From Hymenobacter polaris (GTDB taxonomy: Bacteria > Bacteroidota > Bacteroidia > Cytophagales > Hymenobacteraceae), in contig NZ_JABBGH010000001.1 in NCBI RefSeq assembly GCF_012927305.1, forward strand, positions 558,001 to 622,000: a DNA stretch of 64,000 nucleotides. Direction: 5' to 3'. Numbering within the stretch: the stretch's first letter is position 1; every line of letters starts with the position of its first letter. Below the pieces are notes generated by a model. That model saw only the letters and a list, made by a program, of their open reading frames with translations. It did no database searches and was not told where the DNA came from. The translations under genes and the position numbers were made by a program. Of this stretch, positions 25,808 through 34,242 are shown one piece after another.

Positions 25808-26233
25808 CTATGGCTGCTTGAAAAGCGGAATATCTGCAAAGGCAACGTTGTACTCGCGTTGCATGTATTCATTTAATGCAAGCAGGAAGTTTTCGAAACC
25901 GGCTGTTACGTCAGGTAAACTCACTACCGGCGCAATGGGACTTTCAACCCAAGCCGAATGCACAGCAAAATGAGCGATAGCGAGCGGTGTGAGGTATAAA
26001 ACCGGATTGTCAGTAGAGTCTTCTGGTGAGTAATCGAAGTGTAAGAGTACGCTGGTTTTTGCTGCTGAATGCAGCCAATGCTGTACTGCAAGCGCGAAAT
26101 CTAGTAGCGCAACACTTTCTAAAAAGAAGGTGGTATCGTTAGCAGTAATAGTTAAATCACCATCTAGCGCCGCATAAGGATATTTTAAGAGAAGCCCTCT
26201 GTTTACCTCTGTGATAGTAAATACGAGCGTCAT
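25808..26233 (-). CDS. uncharacterised AT-rich orphan protein
   Basis: A 141-residue protein I do not recognise. It has no signal peptide or membrane segment and alternates strands and helices (MTLVFTITEVNRGLLLKYPY, FFLESVALLDFALAVQHWLH, FENFLLALNEYMQREYN). Base composition is clearly lower in GC than its neighbours and it has no CCTAGG site, suggesting recent acquisition. Size, acidity and pairing with another AT-rich orphan would suit an immunity protein of a polymorphic toxin system; that is only an inference. Confidence 0.6.
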   Translation of the reverse strand: MTLVFTITEVNRGLLLKYPYAALDGDLTITANDTTFFLESVALLDFALAVQHWLHSAAKTSVLLHFDYSPEDSTDNPVLYLTPLAIAHFAVHSAWVESPIAPVVSLPDVTAGFENFLLALNEYMQREYNVAFADIPLFKQP

Positions 26234-26318
26234 CGTTTATCCCGGTTTTTCTTTAAAATTCCTTATGGCTATTTTGGCTTCACTACTGCTATGAGCAAGC
26301 GCACTTACAAGCTACTTA

Positions 26319-26822
26319 TTAGGACGGATAGGTTGAAATTACTAGTTCTGGAAATTGCTGAGCGAAGTCACGAAGCTGCTGGATGGCAAAGCTGCCAGTG
26401 CCTATTAGAATGTCGTGATGGTTCTCGCAAAGAAGCCATTCGAACTTCTTGGATATGAGATAATACTCATCCATTATATAGGTTAACTCCGGGATAATGC
26501 GCTGGATAACTGTGACTTTTCCTTCATAAAAAAAGAAGTTGCTACCATCGTAAGCCATTAGCCATACTGTTTCGTCAAGCGGTATTAAGTGATGCAGAAT
26601 AGCGAGTGATAGTACCTTAAGTTGCAAGCTCTGAGTTTGATGCTTAAAGCTTTCCCATAGCCAGACAGGCCGCGCTTTTCCCTCGATGTGGTAAAAGCTG
26701 TGGTAAATCCGCTCTTCTAGCTTGTGCCAGTCTGTTGTGAAAGGCAGCGGTCTAAAGTCAGCATCTGGAATTTGCAGTAGCTGGCGAGCCGCATCTAGTT
26801 CATTTAACAGTGCTTTTCGCAT
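26319..26822 (-). CDS. uncharacterised protein, possibly DUF6756-like
   Basis: A 167-residue cytoplasmic protein of low GC. Landmarks are WHKLEERIYHSFYHIEGK, PVWLWESFKHQTQSL, WLMAYDGSNFFFYEGK and FEWLLCENHHDILIGTGSF; a layout of this kind is seen in small proteins listed as DUF6756, many near toxin or immunity genes, but I cannot confirm the match. Its start overlaps the stop of the dienelactone hydrolase gene by one base (TAATG), so it is likely translated by coupling to that gene. Confidence 0.6.
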   Translation of the reverse strand: MRKALLNELDAARQLLQIPDADFRPLPFTTDWHKLEERIYHSFYHIEGKARPVWLWESFKHQTQSLQLKVLSLAILHHLIPLDETVWLMAYDGSNFFFYEGKVTVIQRIIPELTYIMDEYYLISKKFEWLLCENHHDILIGTGSFAIQQLRDFAQQFPELVISTYPS

Positions 26823-27679
26823 TACCCTAGCTTCTCCTTAAACAGCCCTAGGGTGCGCTCCCAAGCCAGCTTGGCGGCGGCGGCGTTATAGCGGGCAGGT
26901 GAAGTGTCGTTGTTGAAAGCGTGGTTAACGCCTTCGTACATAAACAACTGGTAGGGGATATGTGCGGCCTTGAGCGCCGCCTCATAGGCCGGAATGCCCG
27001 CGTCGATGCGCTCGTCGAGGCCGGCGTAGTGCAGCATGAGCGCGGCCTTGATGTTGGGCACGTCCTGAGCGGGGGGCTGCTGGCCGTAGTAGGCCACGGC
27101 GGCGTCGAGCTTAGGGTCGTGGGTGGCGAGCTGGTTGGCCAGGCCGCCGCCCCAGCAGAAGCCCACGCAGCCGGTGCGGCCATTGCAGTCGGGCCGGGCG
27201 CGCAGGTAGGTGAGGGCCGCTAGGTAGTTATGCAGGTTCTTCTGCGGGTCGAGCTGGCCGATGAGCGTGCGGCCCTGGTCCTCGTTGGTGGGGGTGCCGC
27301 CCACCACGCTCAGCGCATCCACCCCTAGGGCCAGGTAGCCGGCCTGGGCCACCCGCCGCGTTACGTCCTTGATGTGCGGCGTCAGGCCTCGGTTTTCGTG
27401 GATGACGACCACGGCGCCGCGCTTTTTCTTGCCCTTGGGGTGCACCAGGTAGCCGCTCACGGTGGCGCCGTCGCCGGGCCAGGTCACGGTTTCTTCCACC
27501 AGGTTTTCGGCCAAGGGCGCCACGGTGGCGGCGTGGGCGTAGCCGGGCTCCAGCACCGCCAAGGCACTGGTGGCCAGCGCGGCGCTGCCCGCCAGCTTCA
27601 GCAGCCGCTCCAGAAACTCGGCGCGGGCCAGGGGGCGGTGGGTGTACTCGTCGAAGAGGTTGATGATGCGCTGGTCCAT
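26822..27679 (-). CDS. dienelactone hydrolase family protein
   Basis: An alpha/beta hydrolase of 285 residues. The N-terminal 50 residues contain a hydrophobic stretch (LLKLAGSAALATSALAVLEP followed by GYAHA) that looks like an atypical secretion signal after a charged leader (EYTHRPLARAEFLERL); this leader is usual for the subgroup. The catalytic triad is Cys in GFCWGG, Asp in AGLDERIDAG and His in NHAFNND. Family members open lactone rings such as dienelactone; the real substrate is unknown. It lies upstream of, and overlaps by one base with, an AT-rich orphan gene. Confidence 0.88.
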   Translation of the reverse strand: MDQRIINLFDEYTHRPLARAEFLERLLKLAGSAALATSALAVLEPGYAHAATVAPLAENLVEETVTWPGDGATVSGYLVHPKGKKKRGAVVVIHENRGLTPHIKDVTRRVAQAGYLALGVDALSVVGGTPTNEDQGRTLIGQLDPQKNLHNYLAALTYLRARPDCNGRTGCVGFCWGGGLANQLATHDPKLDAAVAYYGQQPPAQDVPNIKAALMLHYAGLDERIDAGIPAYEAALKAAHIPYQLFMYEGVNHAFNNDTSPARYNAAAAKLAWERTLGLFKEKLG

Positions 27680-27749
27680 AAGAGAGGGCTAGGGTAGGGG
27701 GCGAAGCCGCAAGGTAGCGGCAACTTTTTTTCGGTTGGTAAAATACGGC

Positions 27750-27805
27750 CGGGTCGCCGGGCGTCTACTGGGGGCGGGCCGCGCCACCACGCGCCCGGCG
27801 ACCCG
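27750..27805. repeat. 14-bp GC-rich inverted repeat between divergent genes
   Basis: CGGGTCGCCGGGCG (27750-27763) and CGCCCGGCGACCCG (27792-27805) are perfect complements, loop 28. Placed between the divergent dienelactone hydrolase and TetX-like genes, it may be an operator or a transcript hairpin. Confidence 0.65.
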
Positions 27806-27929
27806 CTCAGGCGACAGCAAAACCGGGGGTAAGGGCTGGCCCCCGCCCGCTGGCCGCGCCGCCTGGCCAAGTCGAGCAACTCCGGGCGGCTACTGATGGC
27901 GCGGCTCGTACATCCTGAAAACTACTCTT

Positions 27930-29102
27930 ATGAACCTGTTAACCAACAAGCAACTAGCTATTATCGGCGCCGGCCCCACGGGGCTGATGCTGGCCGTGCT
28001 GCTGCAACGGCGCGGCGCTGCCGTCACGGTGTACGAGCGCGACGCCGGCCCCGAAACGCGCATCTGGGGCGGCACCCTCGACCTGCACCGCAACAGCGGC
28101 CAGCGCGCCCTGGAGGCGGCCGGGCTGCTCCAGCAGTTCTACCAGCTGGCCCGCCCCACCGCCGAGCGCACCGCCGCCCCCGACGGCAGCATCCTCGAAG
28201 ACGAGCCTGTAGAAGAAGCCACCGCCTACTGGCGCCCCGAAATTGACCGGCCCGACCTGCGCCGCCTGCTGCTGAGCGCCCTAGCCCCCGGCACTGTGCG
28301 CTGGGCCCACGCTTTCGACAGCCTCGATGAACTGCCCGACGGCCGCCTGCAGCTGCACTTCGCCGGCCAGCCCGCCCAGCTGGCCGACGTGGTGGTGGGC
28401 GCCAACGGTGGCCGCTCGAAGGTGCGCCGCTACGCGGGCGGCGCCGAGCCGGTGTACTCGGGCACGGTGTACGTGCAGGGCGACCTCACCGACCCCGCCC
28501 ACCACGCGCCCGCCTACGCCGCCCTAGTAGGCGGCGGCAACCTGATGGTGCCTGGCGGCCAGCACCTGCTGGTGAGCCACACCAAAGCCGACGGCACCCT
28601 CGAAATGGGCCTCACCTTCCGCGTGCCCGAAACCTGGATGGCTGAGCGCGGCATCCGCGGCGAGGAGCCCGCCACCGTGCGCCAGCTGCTGCGCGACACC
28701 CTGGCCGACTGGGCGCCGGTGTATCAGCAGGCTTTCGCGGCCACCCAGGAGTGGCGGGTGCTGCCCATGTACTTCGTGCCGCTGGTGCCGGGCCGGCCCG
28801 TAACCCAGCCCATCACCCTGGTCGGCGACGCTGCCCACCTCATGCCGCCCTTCGCCGGCGTGGGCGTCAACATCGGTCTGCTCGATGCCCTGCACCTGGC
28901 CGAGGCCCTAGGCAGCACCCAGTACCCCAGCCTCTGCACTGCCATCGTCGCCTACGAGCGCACCATGTATGCCTACGCCCACCACGCCCAGCAGATGACG
29001 GCCCGCGCCGAGCGCAGCATCCACGGCGAACAAGACGAAACCCCCGGTGCCGACCGCCGCGCCGAGCACGCCGCCTGGAACGCCTTGTTAATGGGTGAGT
29101 AA
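27930..29102 (+). CDS. TetX-like FAD-dependent monooxygenase
   Basis: A 390-residue class A flavoprotein monooxygenase. The dinucleotide fold GAGPTG (13-18), GGTLDLHRNSGQRALEAAGL near residue 47, the substrate-contact region RPEIDRPDLRRLLLSAL, the second FAD motif GDAAHLMPPFAG at 299-310 and GVNIGLLDAL follow the order and wording of the tetracycline-inactivating enzyme TetX more than of general FAD hydroxylases. TetX adds a hydroxyl at C11a of tetracyclines with NADPH and O2. The sequence is far from identical, so the substrate may be another aromatic compound. Start is the first ATG; codon use and GC match the chromosome, so it seems resident and not recently acquired. Confidence 0.82.
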   Translation: MNLLTNKQLAIIGAGPTGLMLAVLLQRRGAAVTVYERDAGPETRIWGGTLDLHRNSGQRALEAAGLLQQFYQLARPTAERTAAPDGSILEDEPVEEATAYWRPEIDRPDLRRLLLSALAPGTVRWAHAFDSLDELPDGRLQLHFAGQPAQLADVVVGANGGRSKVRRYAGGAEPVYSGTVYVQGDLTDPAHHAPAYAALVGGGNLMVPGGQHLLVSHTKADGTLEMGLTFRVPETWMAERGIRGEEPATVRQLLRDTLADWAPVYQQAFAATQEWRVLPMYFVPLVPGRPVTQPITLVGDAAHLMPPFAGVGVNIGLLDALHLAEALGSTQYPSLCTAIVAYERTMYAYAHHAQQMTARAERSIHGEQDETPGADRRAEHAAWNALLMGE

Positions 29103-29150
29103 GCGCCCGCCACGACAACCGATAAATGTATTAAAAGTGCTCCAACAAGC

Positions 29151-29255
29151 AGTTATGCTAAACTTGTCGAAGCAGCTCTGCTGCGCCGCCTAGGGTGATT
29201 GCTTGTGCATCAAGCAACGGAGCGGTAAAGCTGCTTCAACAAGCTCAGTATGACC
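29151..29255. repeat. diverged palindromic repeat of the GCTGAGCTTGTCGAAGCA family
   Basis: Arms about 29151-29185 and 29220-29255 match with several mismatches (GCTAAACTTGTCGAAGCAGC versus the inverse of GCTGCTTCAACAAGCTCAGT). It lies between the convergent TetX-like and AddA-like genes and is an older copy than the perfect ones at 6560 and 21619. Confidence 0.75.
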
Positions 29256-29295
29256 ACCTATTGGCACCAATGAAGTGCTAGTAGGCTCGCTTAGC

Positions 29296-32200
29296 CTACA
29301 CTTCCACCACCTCGCCCGAGCCGAAGTAGTAGATAACCCCCAGGACCCGCCCATAGCCCAGCTCCCGAAACAGGCGGCCGTAGTCGCGCAGGCGGGTTTT
29401 GTCGGCCTCGCGGGGCGGGGGCAGCTTGAAGTCGAGCATGGTTACGGTCTGCTCGGCGCGGCTGGCGGCCAGGCTGAACACGATGCGGTCGGGCTTATAG
29501 GGGCGTACCGTGTGGCCGCCCACCAGTATCTCGCGCTCGGTTTCCACGGCCAGGTTATCGGCGAAATAGGGGGCTAGGCGCGGGTCGGCCAGGATGGCTT
29601 GCAGGCGCGTTTCCAGCGCCGGCCGCTCTTTCTGGTTGATGATGCCCTCGGCCACCAACTGGCGCAGGGCGCGGCCTAGGTCGCGGGCGCTCAGCAGGCG
29701 GCGCAGGGCGTAGTGCAGCTTGCGGTTCAGCTCGCCCAGGCGCTCCTGCTCGTCGAAGTCGAATACCGTGGTGGCGTGGCGCCGCAGCCGCAGGCGCTGG
29801 TGCCAGTCAGTGCTGGCGAGGTTGGTGAGGGGGAAAGTCCGCTTTTCGTTGTTCGTTGCTCGTGCTTTAGCGTGGCTGCCCTCGCTCAGCACGAAGCTCG
29901 TTTGGCCGTCGTGCCACTGCCCTAGGGTGCGCAAGTAGCCGCTAAGCAGGGCGGCCACGTCGCGGGCTTCGCCCTGCTCGGTGGGTAGCTCGGGCGTAGC
30001 CGCCGCCGGCAAGCTACTGGTGCGCGGCGCCTCGGCCGGCACCTTGCTGATGACGTATAGCCGGTGCCGGGGCCGCGTAAAAGCCACGTACAGCGTGTTC
30101 AGCCCGTCGAGCAGCGTTTTCTCTACTTCTTCTTCGCGCTGTGCTGCCAAGGGCGTGAAGCTCAAGGCTTTATTAAGGCGCACCACGGCCACGTCGGGCA
30201 GGCCAGCCAGGGGCTTGTCGGCGCCACTTAGGTTTCCCCACAGCTTAGCATCGCTGCGCGGCACCAGGTCCCAGTCGGCAAAGGGCACCAGCACTACGCC
30301 GTAGGCCAGGCCCTTGGCCTTGTGCACGGTCGTGATGGTGATGGCATCGGTGCCGCCCGGCGCGTTGATGCTCAGCACGCCCTTACGCTCGTCCCAATAG
30401 GTGAGGAAGTTGCCCAGGTTGTTGCCGTATTTCAGGCTGAATTCCAGGGTCAAGTCCAGGAAGCGGAACAGGTAGTCGCTTTCCGCCGCGGCTTCCAGCA
30501 GCCCAAAAATGCCGATTAGCCGCTCCGTCAGCTCATACAGCCCCAGGTTGCCGGTTTTGTGCTCGTCCAGGTCGTAGCCTAGGGCCCGTAGCTCGTCAAA
30601 AAACGGCGCGCCGGTTTCCGTGTCGTTCGCCACGGCGGCCAGGTGCCGCGCCCGTGCCGGGGTAGGGGCCCGCCGCCGCACCACCTTGTCCACGAGCAGC
30701 AGGGCTTCGGCGCGCGCCAGCGTGTCGGCGCTCTGCTGCAGCACCCGCATCAGGGCCACCAGCAGGTTCACCACCTCCGCAAACTGCAGGGCCAGCGAAT
30801 CGGCCGAAATAATCGGAAAGCCTCTTTCTTTCAGAAACTTAGCCAGCAGCCGGCTTTGGCCCCGCGTGCGGCACAGCACCGCCACATCGGCCAGTTGGTA
30901 GCCGTCGGCCAGGGCCTGCTCTACCAGCGCCAGGCACAGGTAGCAGGTGCTCTCATTGTAGTCGAGCGCGGCCCCGTCGCGGTAGCCCGGCAGCGTGGCG
31001 CCGTACTCGCCGGTGGCGGGGTGGTAGCGCCGGGCGGGCGCCTCGCGGTGGGTGAACAGCAGCTCCACGTGGCCTTCCTGGGTCAGCAAGGGCCTAGGGA
31101 AGGCAGTAAGCGCGGCGGGACCATCGCCATCCGAGCCGTCGGGCACGGCCTGCTCAAATCCCGCCGCGAAGATGCCGCCCACCAGCTCGCCGCCCGGGTT
31201 GCGCGCGCGCACGTAGCCAAAGAACTGATTGTTAAAGCCTACGATGGCCGGCGCGCTGCGGTAGTTGATGGCCAGCGAGTGCGGCTCCAGGTTTTGCTGC
31301 AGCGTTTGGTAGCGGCCGGCCAGCAGCCGGCGCAGTTCGGGCTCGCGGGCGCGGGCGGCCAGCGCGCTGGTATCGCCCTGGTAGAGGCGCAAAATCTGCT
31401 CTAGCTCGCCGCCCCGCCAGCGGTAAATAGCCTGCTTGGCATCGCCCACGGCCAGCGAGAGGCCGCCGTTGCCCACCGCGTTCTCCACTAGCGGCAGCAG
31501 GTTATTCCACTGCAAGACCGAAGTATCCTGAAACTCGTCAATCAGCAAGTGCCGGTACTTCTCCCCTAGGCGCTCGTACAGAAAGGGCACCGGCTCGCGC
31601 AGCACAATGGCCGCAATGCGCCGGTTAAATTCCGAAATTAGCACCACGTTGCGCTCGCGGCTGATGTCCTCCACCAGCTTGTTCAGCTCGCTCAGCAGCG
31701 AGGCATGAAACAAAAAAGGCTGAATGGCTTTGAGCAGCAAGTAATTGGGCAAGTGCGCGATGCGCAGCTCCAATAGCTCCTGAAATGCTGCCGCCAGTTC
31801 GGGCTGCGCGGCTTCCACGGCCGGTACCAGGCCGGCCTTCTTGGCCTTGTCGCTCCACCACTTGCCGCTTTCCACCACCTTGCGGGCCGTGGCCGTCGGA
31901 AAATCTGCCTTGGCATCGGGCGCCCCCAGCCAGCGCCCCCAGCTGCGAAAGTGCCCGTGAATGCCATTGGTCCCGCCCGCCAGGTGCTCGGCCTCGATGC
32001 CCGCGCCGGCCAGCGCCGCCAGTGCCCGGTCGGCGGGCGCCTGCACGGCCGCCTCCACCTCGCGCAGCTGCTGCCGTAGCTGCTGGTCGAGCGCCCGAAA
32101 GTCGGCCATCGTTTTTTGCCCCAGTTGCGCCACCGCCTCGTGCACGCTCTCACTAAACAGGGCCCGGCCAAATTCCAGCAGCTCGTCGGGCAGCCGGTTC

Positions 32201-32817
32201 CAGCTGCGGCCCTCCTCGGCCTGCCCTAGGGCGTAGTCGGCCAGCGTTTGGCTTAGCAGCTGGCTATCGGCCTGGCGGTTCACCCGGTCTAGCAGCCCCG
32301 CCACCGCCGAGCGCAGCACGCTATCGGTGTCCAGCTCTACCTCAAACGAGGCCGGCAGCCCCAGCTCGCGCGTAAAAGCCGTCACGATGCGCTGCACAAA
32401 CGAGTCAATGGTGCTCACCGCAAAGTCGGCGTAGTGGTAGAGCACCAGCCGAAACGTAGCCGCTGCCCGCGCCCGCACCTCGCGCTGCCGTTCCTCGGCC
32501 GTGCCCAGCCGCGGGGACAGCTGCCCCTCGGCCGCCAGCTCCGCGGCTACCTCGGCCAGCAGCGCGTCGTTCCTAGGGTCGCCGCCCTGCGCAAAGCCCC
32601 GCAGCGCCCCCACGATGCGCTCCTTCATCTCGCCCGCCGCGTCGTTGGTAAACGTAATGGCCAGGATACTTTTAAAATAGCTCGGGTTGTAGCTGCGCTC
32701 GCCGGTAGGGTCGGCCGGCTGCGGGTACCCTAGGGCCAGCTTCAGGTATTCCTTCGTTAATTGATACGTCTTGCCAGAGCCCGCCGAAGCGGAATAAATG
32801 CGGAAAGGAGCGGGCAT
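29296..32817 (-). CDS. AddA-like UvrD-type helicase/nuclease
   Basis: A 1173-residue superfamily 1A helicase. Walker A is in YSASAGSGKTYQLT (residues 8-21); AITFTNDAAGEMKERI, DEFQDTSVLQWNNLLPL, GDAKQAIYRWRGGE, TTVHKAKGL and YVAFTRPRHRLYV are the other helicase motifs. The C-terminus carries a PD-(D/E)XK-like nuclease: KPDRIVF followed by MLDFKLP and a Tyr (LRDYGRLFRELGYGRVLGVI). This is the AddA layout, for double-strand break end processing. The usual AddB partner is not next to it: upstream is an AT-rich orphan, downstream the TetX-like gene. It may be encoded elsewhere. Confidence 0.88.
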   Translation of the reverse strand: MPAPFRIYSASAGSGKTYQLTKEYLKLALGYPQPADPTGERSYNPSYFKSILAITFTNDAAGEMKERIVGALRGFAQGGDPRNDALLAEVAAELAAEGQLSPRLGTAEERQREVRARAAATFRLVLYHYADFAVSTIDSFVQRIVTAFTRELGLPASFEVELDTDSVLRSAVAGLLDRVNRQADSQLLSQTLADYALGQAEEGRSWNRLPDELLEFGRALFSESVHEAVAQLGQKTMADFRALDQQLRQQLREVEAAVQAPADRALAALAGAGIEAEHLAGGTNGIHGHFRSWGRWLGAPDAKADFPTATARKVVESGKWWSDKAKKAGLVPAVEAAQPELAAAFQELLELRIAHLPNYLLLKAIQPFLFHASLLSELNKLVEDISRERNVVLISEFNRRIAAIVLREPVPFLYERLGEKYRHLLIDEFQDTSVLQWNNLLPLVENAVGNGGLSLAVGDAKQAIYRWRGGELEQILRLYQGDTSALAARAREPELRRLLAGRYQTLQQNLEPHSLAINYRSAPAIVGFNNQFFGYVRARNPGGELVGGIFAAGFEQAVPDGSDGDGPAALTAFPRPLLTQEGHVELLFTHREAPARRYHPATGEYGATLPGYRDGAALDYNESTCYLCLALVEQALADGYQLADVAVLCRTRGQSRLLAKFLKERGFPIISADSLALQFAEVVNLLVALMRVLQQSADTLARAEALLLVDKVVRRRAPTPARARHLAAVANDTETGAPFFDELRALGYDLDEHKTGNLGLYELTERLIGIFGLLEAAAESDYLFRFLDLTLEFSLKYGNNLGNFLTYWDERKGVLSINAPGGTDAITITTVHKAKGLAYGVVLVPFADWDLVPRSDAKLWGNLSGADKPLAGLPDVAVVRLNKALSFTPLAAQREEEVEKTLLDGLNTLYVAFTRPRHRLYVISKVPAEAPRTSSLPAAATPELPTEQGEARDVAALLSGYLRTLGQWHDGQTSFVLSEGSHAKARATNNEKRTFPLTNLASTDWHQRLRLRRHATTVFDFDEQERLGELNRKLHYALRRLLSARDLGRALRQLVAEGIINQKERPALETRLQAILADPRLAPYFADNLAVETEREILVGGHTVRPYKPDRIVFSLAASRAEQTVTMLDFKLPPPREADKTRLRDYGRLFRELGYGRVLGVIYYFGSGEVVEV

Positions 32818-32859
32818 TTTTAATCGTTAAAGCAGTATTGCTGAAAGCACTAATAATCT

Positions 32860-33327
32860 ATGACTTGGGAAAAGCTAAGAAATGAAATTTACTACATAGA
32901 TGGCTCTTGGCGTGATATCTATGTGCTAGATGTAAATCAGAAGGACTGGCAGCAATGGACTGATTATGTAAACGAGAACTATGTTATAGACTGGTTCGCT
33001 GTGGGATGTGACAATGATATTACTCAAGAAAGAATCGATTTTGAATTCATCGCTAGCAAATGGAATTTGGGATATTATCCGACCACTGCAAGAATCTACT
33101 TAGCTGAAATACAAATCAATTGTCACTTTTTTACTGATGAATTAATAGAAAACGATATCGACCCAAGCCAAATTAAGTCGATAGATGACCATGATAGGTT
33201 AGTCAGTTATATGAAATCAATTTCCTATTTATTGAACAAAGAAGTGATATTGACAGCAGAGAATATTCGTGAAGCAATTCTAATCAGGATTAATTGCGAT
33301 AGGGTAGATTTTATGGAATATAGCTAG
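32860..33327 (+). CDS. uncharacterised AT-rich orphan protein
   Basis: A 155-residue acidic protein rich in Ile, Asp, Asn and aromatic residues (EIYYIDGSWRDIYVLDVNQK, WQQWTDYVNENYVIDWFAVG, LLNKEVILTAENIREAILIR). Base composition is close to 37% GC by eye, far below the flanking genes, and there is no CCTAGG site. No signal, membrane segment or catalytic motif is visible. I do not recognise a family; the look is that of an immunity-type protein acquired alone. It sits between the divergent AddA-like gene and the convergent thioesterase gene. Confidence 0.6.
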   Translation: MTWEKLRNEIYYIDGSWRDIYVLDVNQKDWQQWTDYVNENYVIDWFAVGCDNDITQERIDFEFIASKWNLGYYPTTARIYLAEIQINCHFFTDELIENDIDPSQIKSIDDHDRLVSYMKSISYLLNKEVILTAENIREAILIRINCDRVDFMEYS

Positions 33328-33330
33328 CTT

Positions 33331-33750
33331 TTAAGCAGGCAGCAACCGCCCCGCTACCTCTGCCGGCACGCGCACCGGCCGGCCGCTACCTGCATCCAGC
33401 AGCACCCACTGCGTTTCGGCGGCGCATAGCAGCTGGCCGTCGGCCACGCGCTCGATGCGGGTGAGGCGTTTCGAGCGGGCACCGTTCACGTCGGCCACCC
33501 AAGTGAGGGCGCGCAGCTCGTCGCCAGCGTAGGCCGAGCGGTGGTAGCGAACCAGGTGCTCCTGCACCACCCACACTTGGGGCGGCTGCGCGGGGCTAGG
33601 GGGGTAGAGGTAGTGCCAGTGGGCGGCGGCCACGTCTTGCACCCAGCGCACGTAGGCCACGTTGTTGGCGTGGCCAAGCTGGTCAATGTCGCTCGCCTCT
33701 ACTGTAAAGTGGTGAGAGAAAGCGTGTGCCGGGGCCGAAAGCGGGTCCAT
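33331..33750 (-). CDS. acyl-CoA thioesterase, 4-hydroxybenzoyl-CoA thioesterase fold
   Basis: A 139-residue hotdog-fold thioesterase. It has VEASDIDQLGHANNVAYVRW, with the family's Asp and the His-Ala-Asn-Asn-Val segment, then LVRYHRSAYAGDELRALTWV and the strand RSKRLTRIERVADGQLLCAA, matching YbgC/FadM-type proteins. These release fatty or aromatic acids from CoA. The substrate is unknown. The stop lies 3 bases past the end of the convergent orphan gene, and the start diverges from the csp locus. Confidence 0.88.
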   Translation of the reverse strand: MDPLSAPAHAFSHHFTVEASDIDQLGHANNVAYVRWVQDVAAAHWHYLYPPSPAQPPQVWVVQEHLVRYHRSAYAGDELRALTWVADVNGARSKRLTRIERVADGQLLCAAETQWVLLDAGSGRPVRVPAEVAGRLLPA

Positions 33751-33789
33751 AGAAATTTTTAAGTATTAGTGAGATTTAGGAATTTTGTT

Positions 33790-33797
33790 TATCTTTG
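33790..33797 (+). promoter_or_regulatory. -7 box TATCTTTG of the first csp gene
   Basis: TAnnTTTG match 109 bases before the csp ATG, implying a leader of about 100 bases. Confidence 0.65.
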
Positions 33798-33906
33798 GCG
33801 CAACTCGAGGCTCTGTGGTGCTGTTCCGGTCCGCTCCGGTTTGGTGCATCAAGGTCCCCCAGCTTTCGCCGGGCCCCGATGACACACCACCTATTTTATT
33901 TTTTTT
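33798..33906 (+). promoter_or_regulatory. csp mRNA leader 1
   Basis: This leader shares three blocks with the leader of the second csp gene (34243-34355): TTCCGGTCCGCTYCGGT, AGCTTTCRCCGGGC and GAWGACAC, in the same order, with unrelated sequence between them, and ends in a T-rich stretch before the ATG. CCGG/CCGG can form a small stem. The pattern suggests a structured, perhaps temperature-responsive, RNA element. Confidence 0.65.
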
Positions 33907-34107
33907 ATGCCGACCGGAACGGTAAAATTCTTCAATGAGACCAAAGGTTTTGGTTTCATCAAAAACGACGAGACGGGCCAAGACATTTTTGTGCACGTAA
34001 CCGACCTCGTGGATGCCAAGACGCTTCACGAGCGCGACCAAGTTCAGTACGAAGAAGCGCAAGGCCGCAAAGGCCCGAATGCAGTGAAAGTATCGGTGAT
34101 TAGCTAA
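33907..34107 (+). CDS. cold-shock protein 1
   Basis: A 66-residue single cold-shock domain that binds single-stranded RNA and DNA and melts RNA structure. RNP1 is KGFGFIK (residues 15-21) and RNP2 DIFVHVTDL (about 30-38). The N-terminus MPTGTVKFFNETKGFGFI is standard. It is nearly identical to the second copy 250 bases downstream, differing mostly at KNDET/TPEGG and a few other places. It has its own promoter, leader and terminator. Confidence 0.95.
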   Translation: MPTGTVKFFNETKGFGFIKNDETGQDIFVHVTDLVDAKTLHERDQVQYEEAQGRKGPNAVKVSVIS

Positions 34108-34132
34108 TTAATCTCAACGATTTCGTACCTAT

Positions 34133-34168
34133 AAAAAGTGCGTTCCCATGGCGGGAACGCACTTTTTT
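34133..34168 (+). terminator. terminator of csp 1
   Basis: AAAAAGTGCGTTCCC (34133-34147) pairs with GGGAACGCACTTTTT, followed by T; loop 5. Confidence 0.92.
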
Positions 34169-34234
34169 GTTTTATCCTGTCCCGCTGTCTCCTTTTGCAG
34201 GGCCGCTAGGCGCGCTGGCTAAGCAGCCGCTGCC

Positions 34235-34242
34235 TACCTTTG
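34235..34242 (+). promoter_or_regulatory. -7 box TACCTTTG of the second csp gene
   Basis: TAnnTTTG match 114 bases before the ATG at 34356, the same geometry as in the first csp gene. Confidence 0.65.

Noticed and set aside
27598..27879. 93-codon frame running from the dienelactone hydrolase start into the divergent gap
   Set aside because: It overlaps the hydrolase gene out of frame and covers the 27750 inverted repeat; its sequence is arginine- and proline-rich without motif.
31961..32236. Small plus-strand frames inside the AddA-like gene
   Set aside because: All are low-complexity Ser/Ala/Pro/Arg shadows of the helicase frame.
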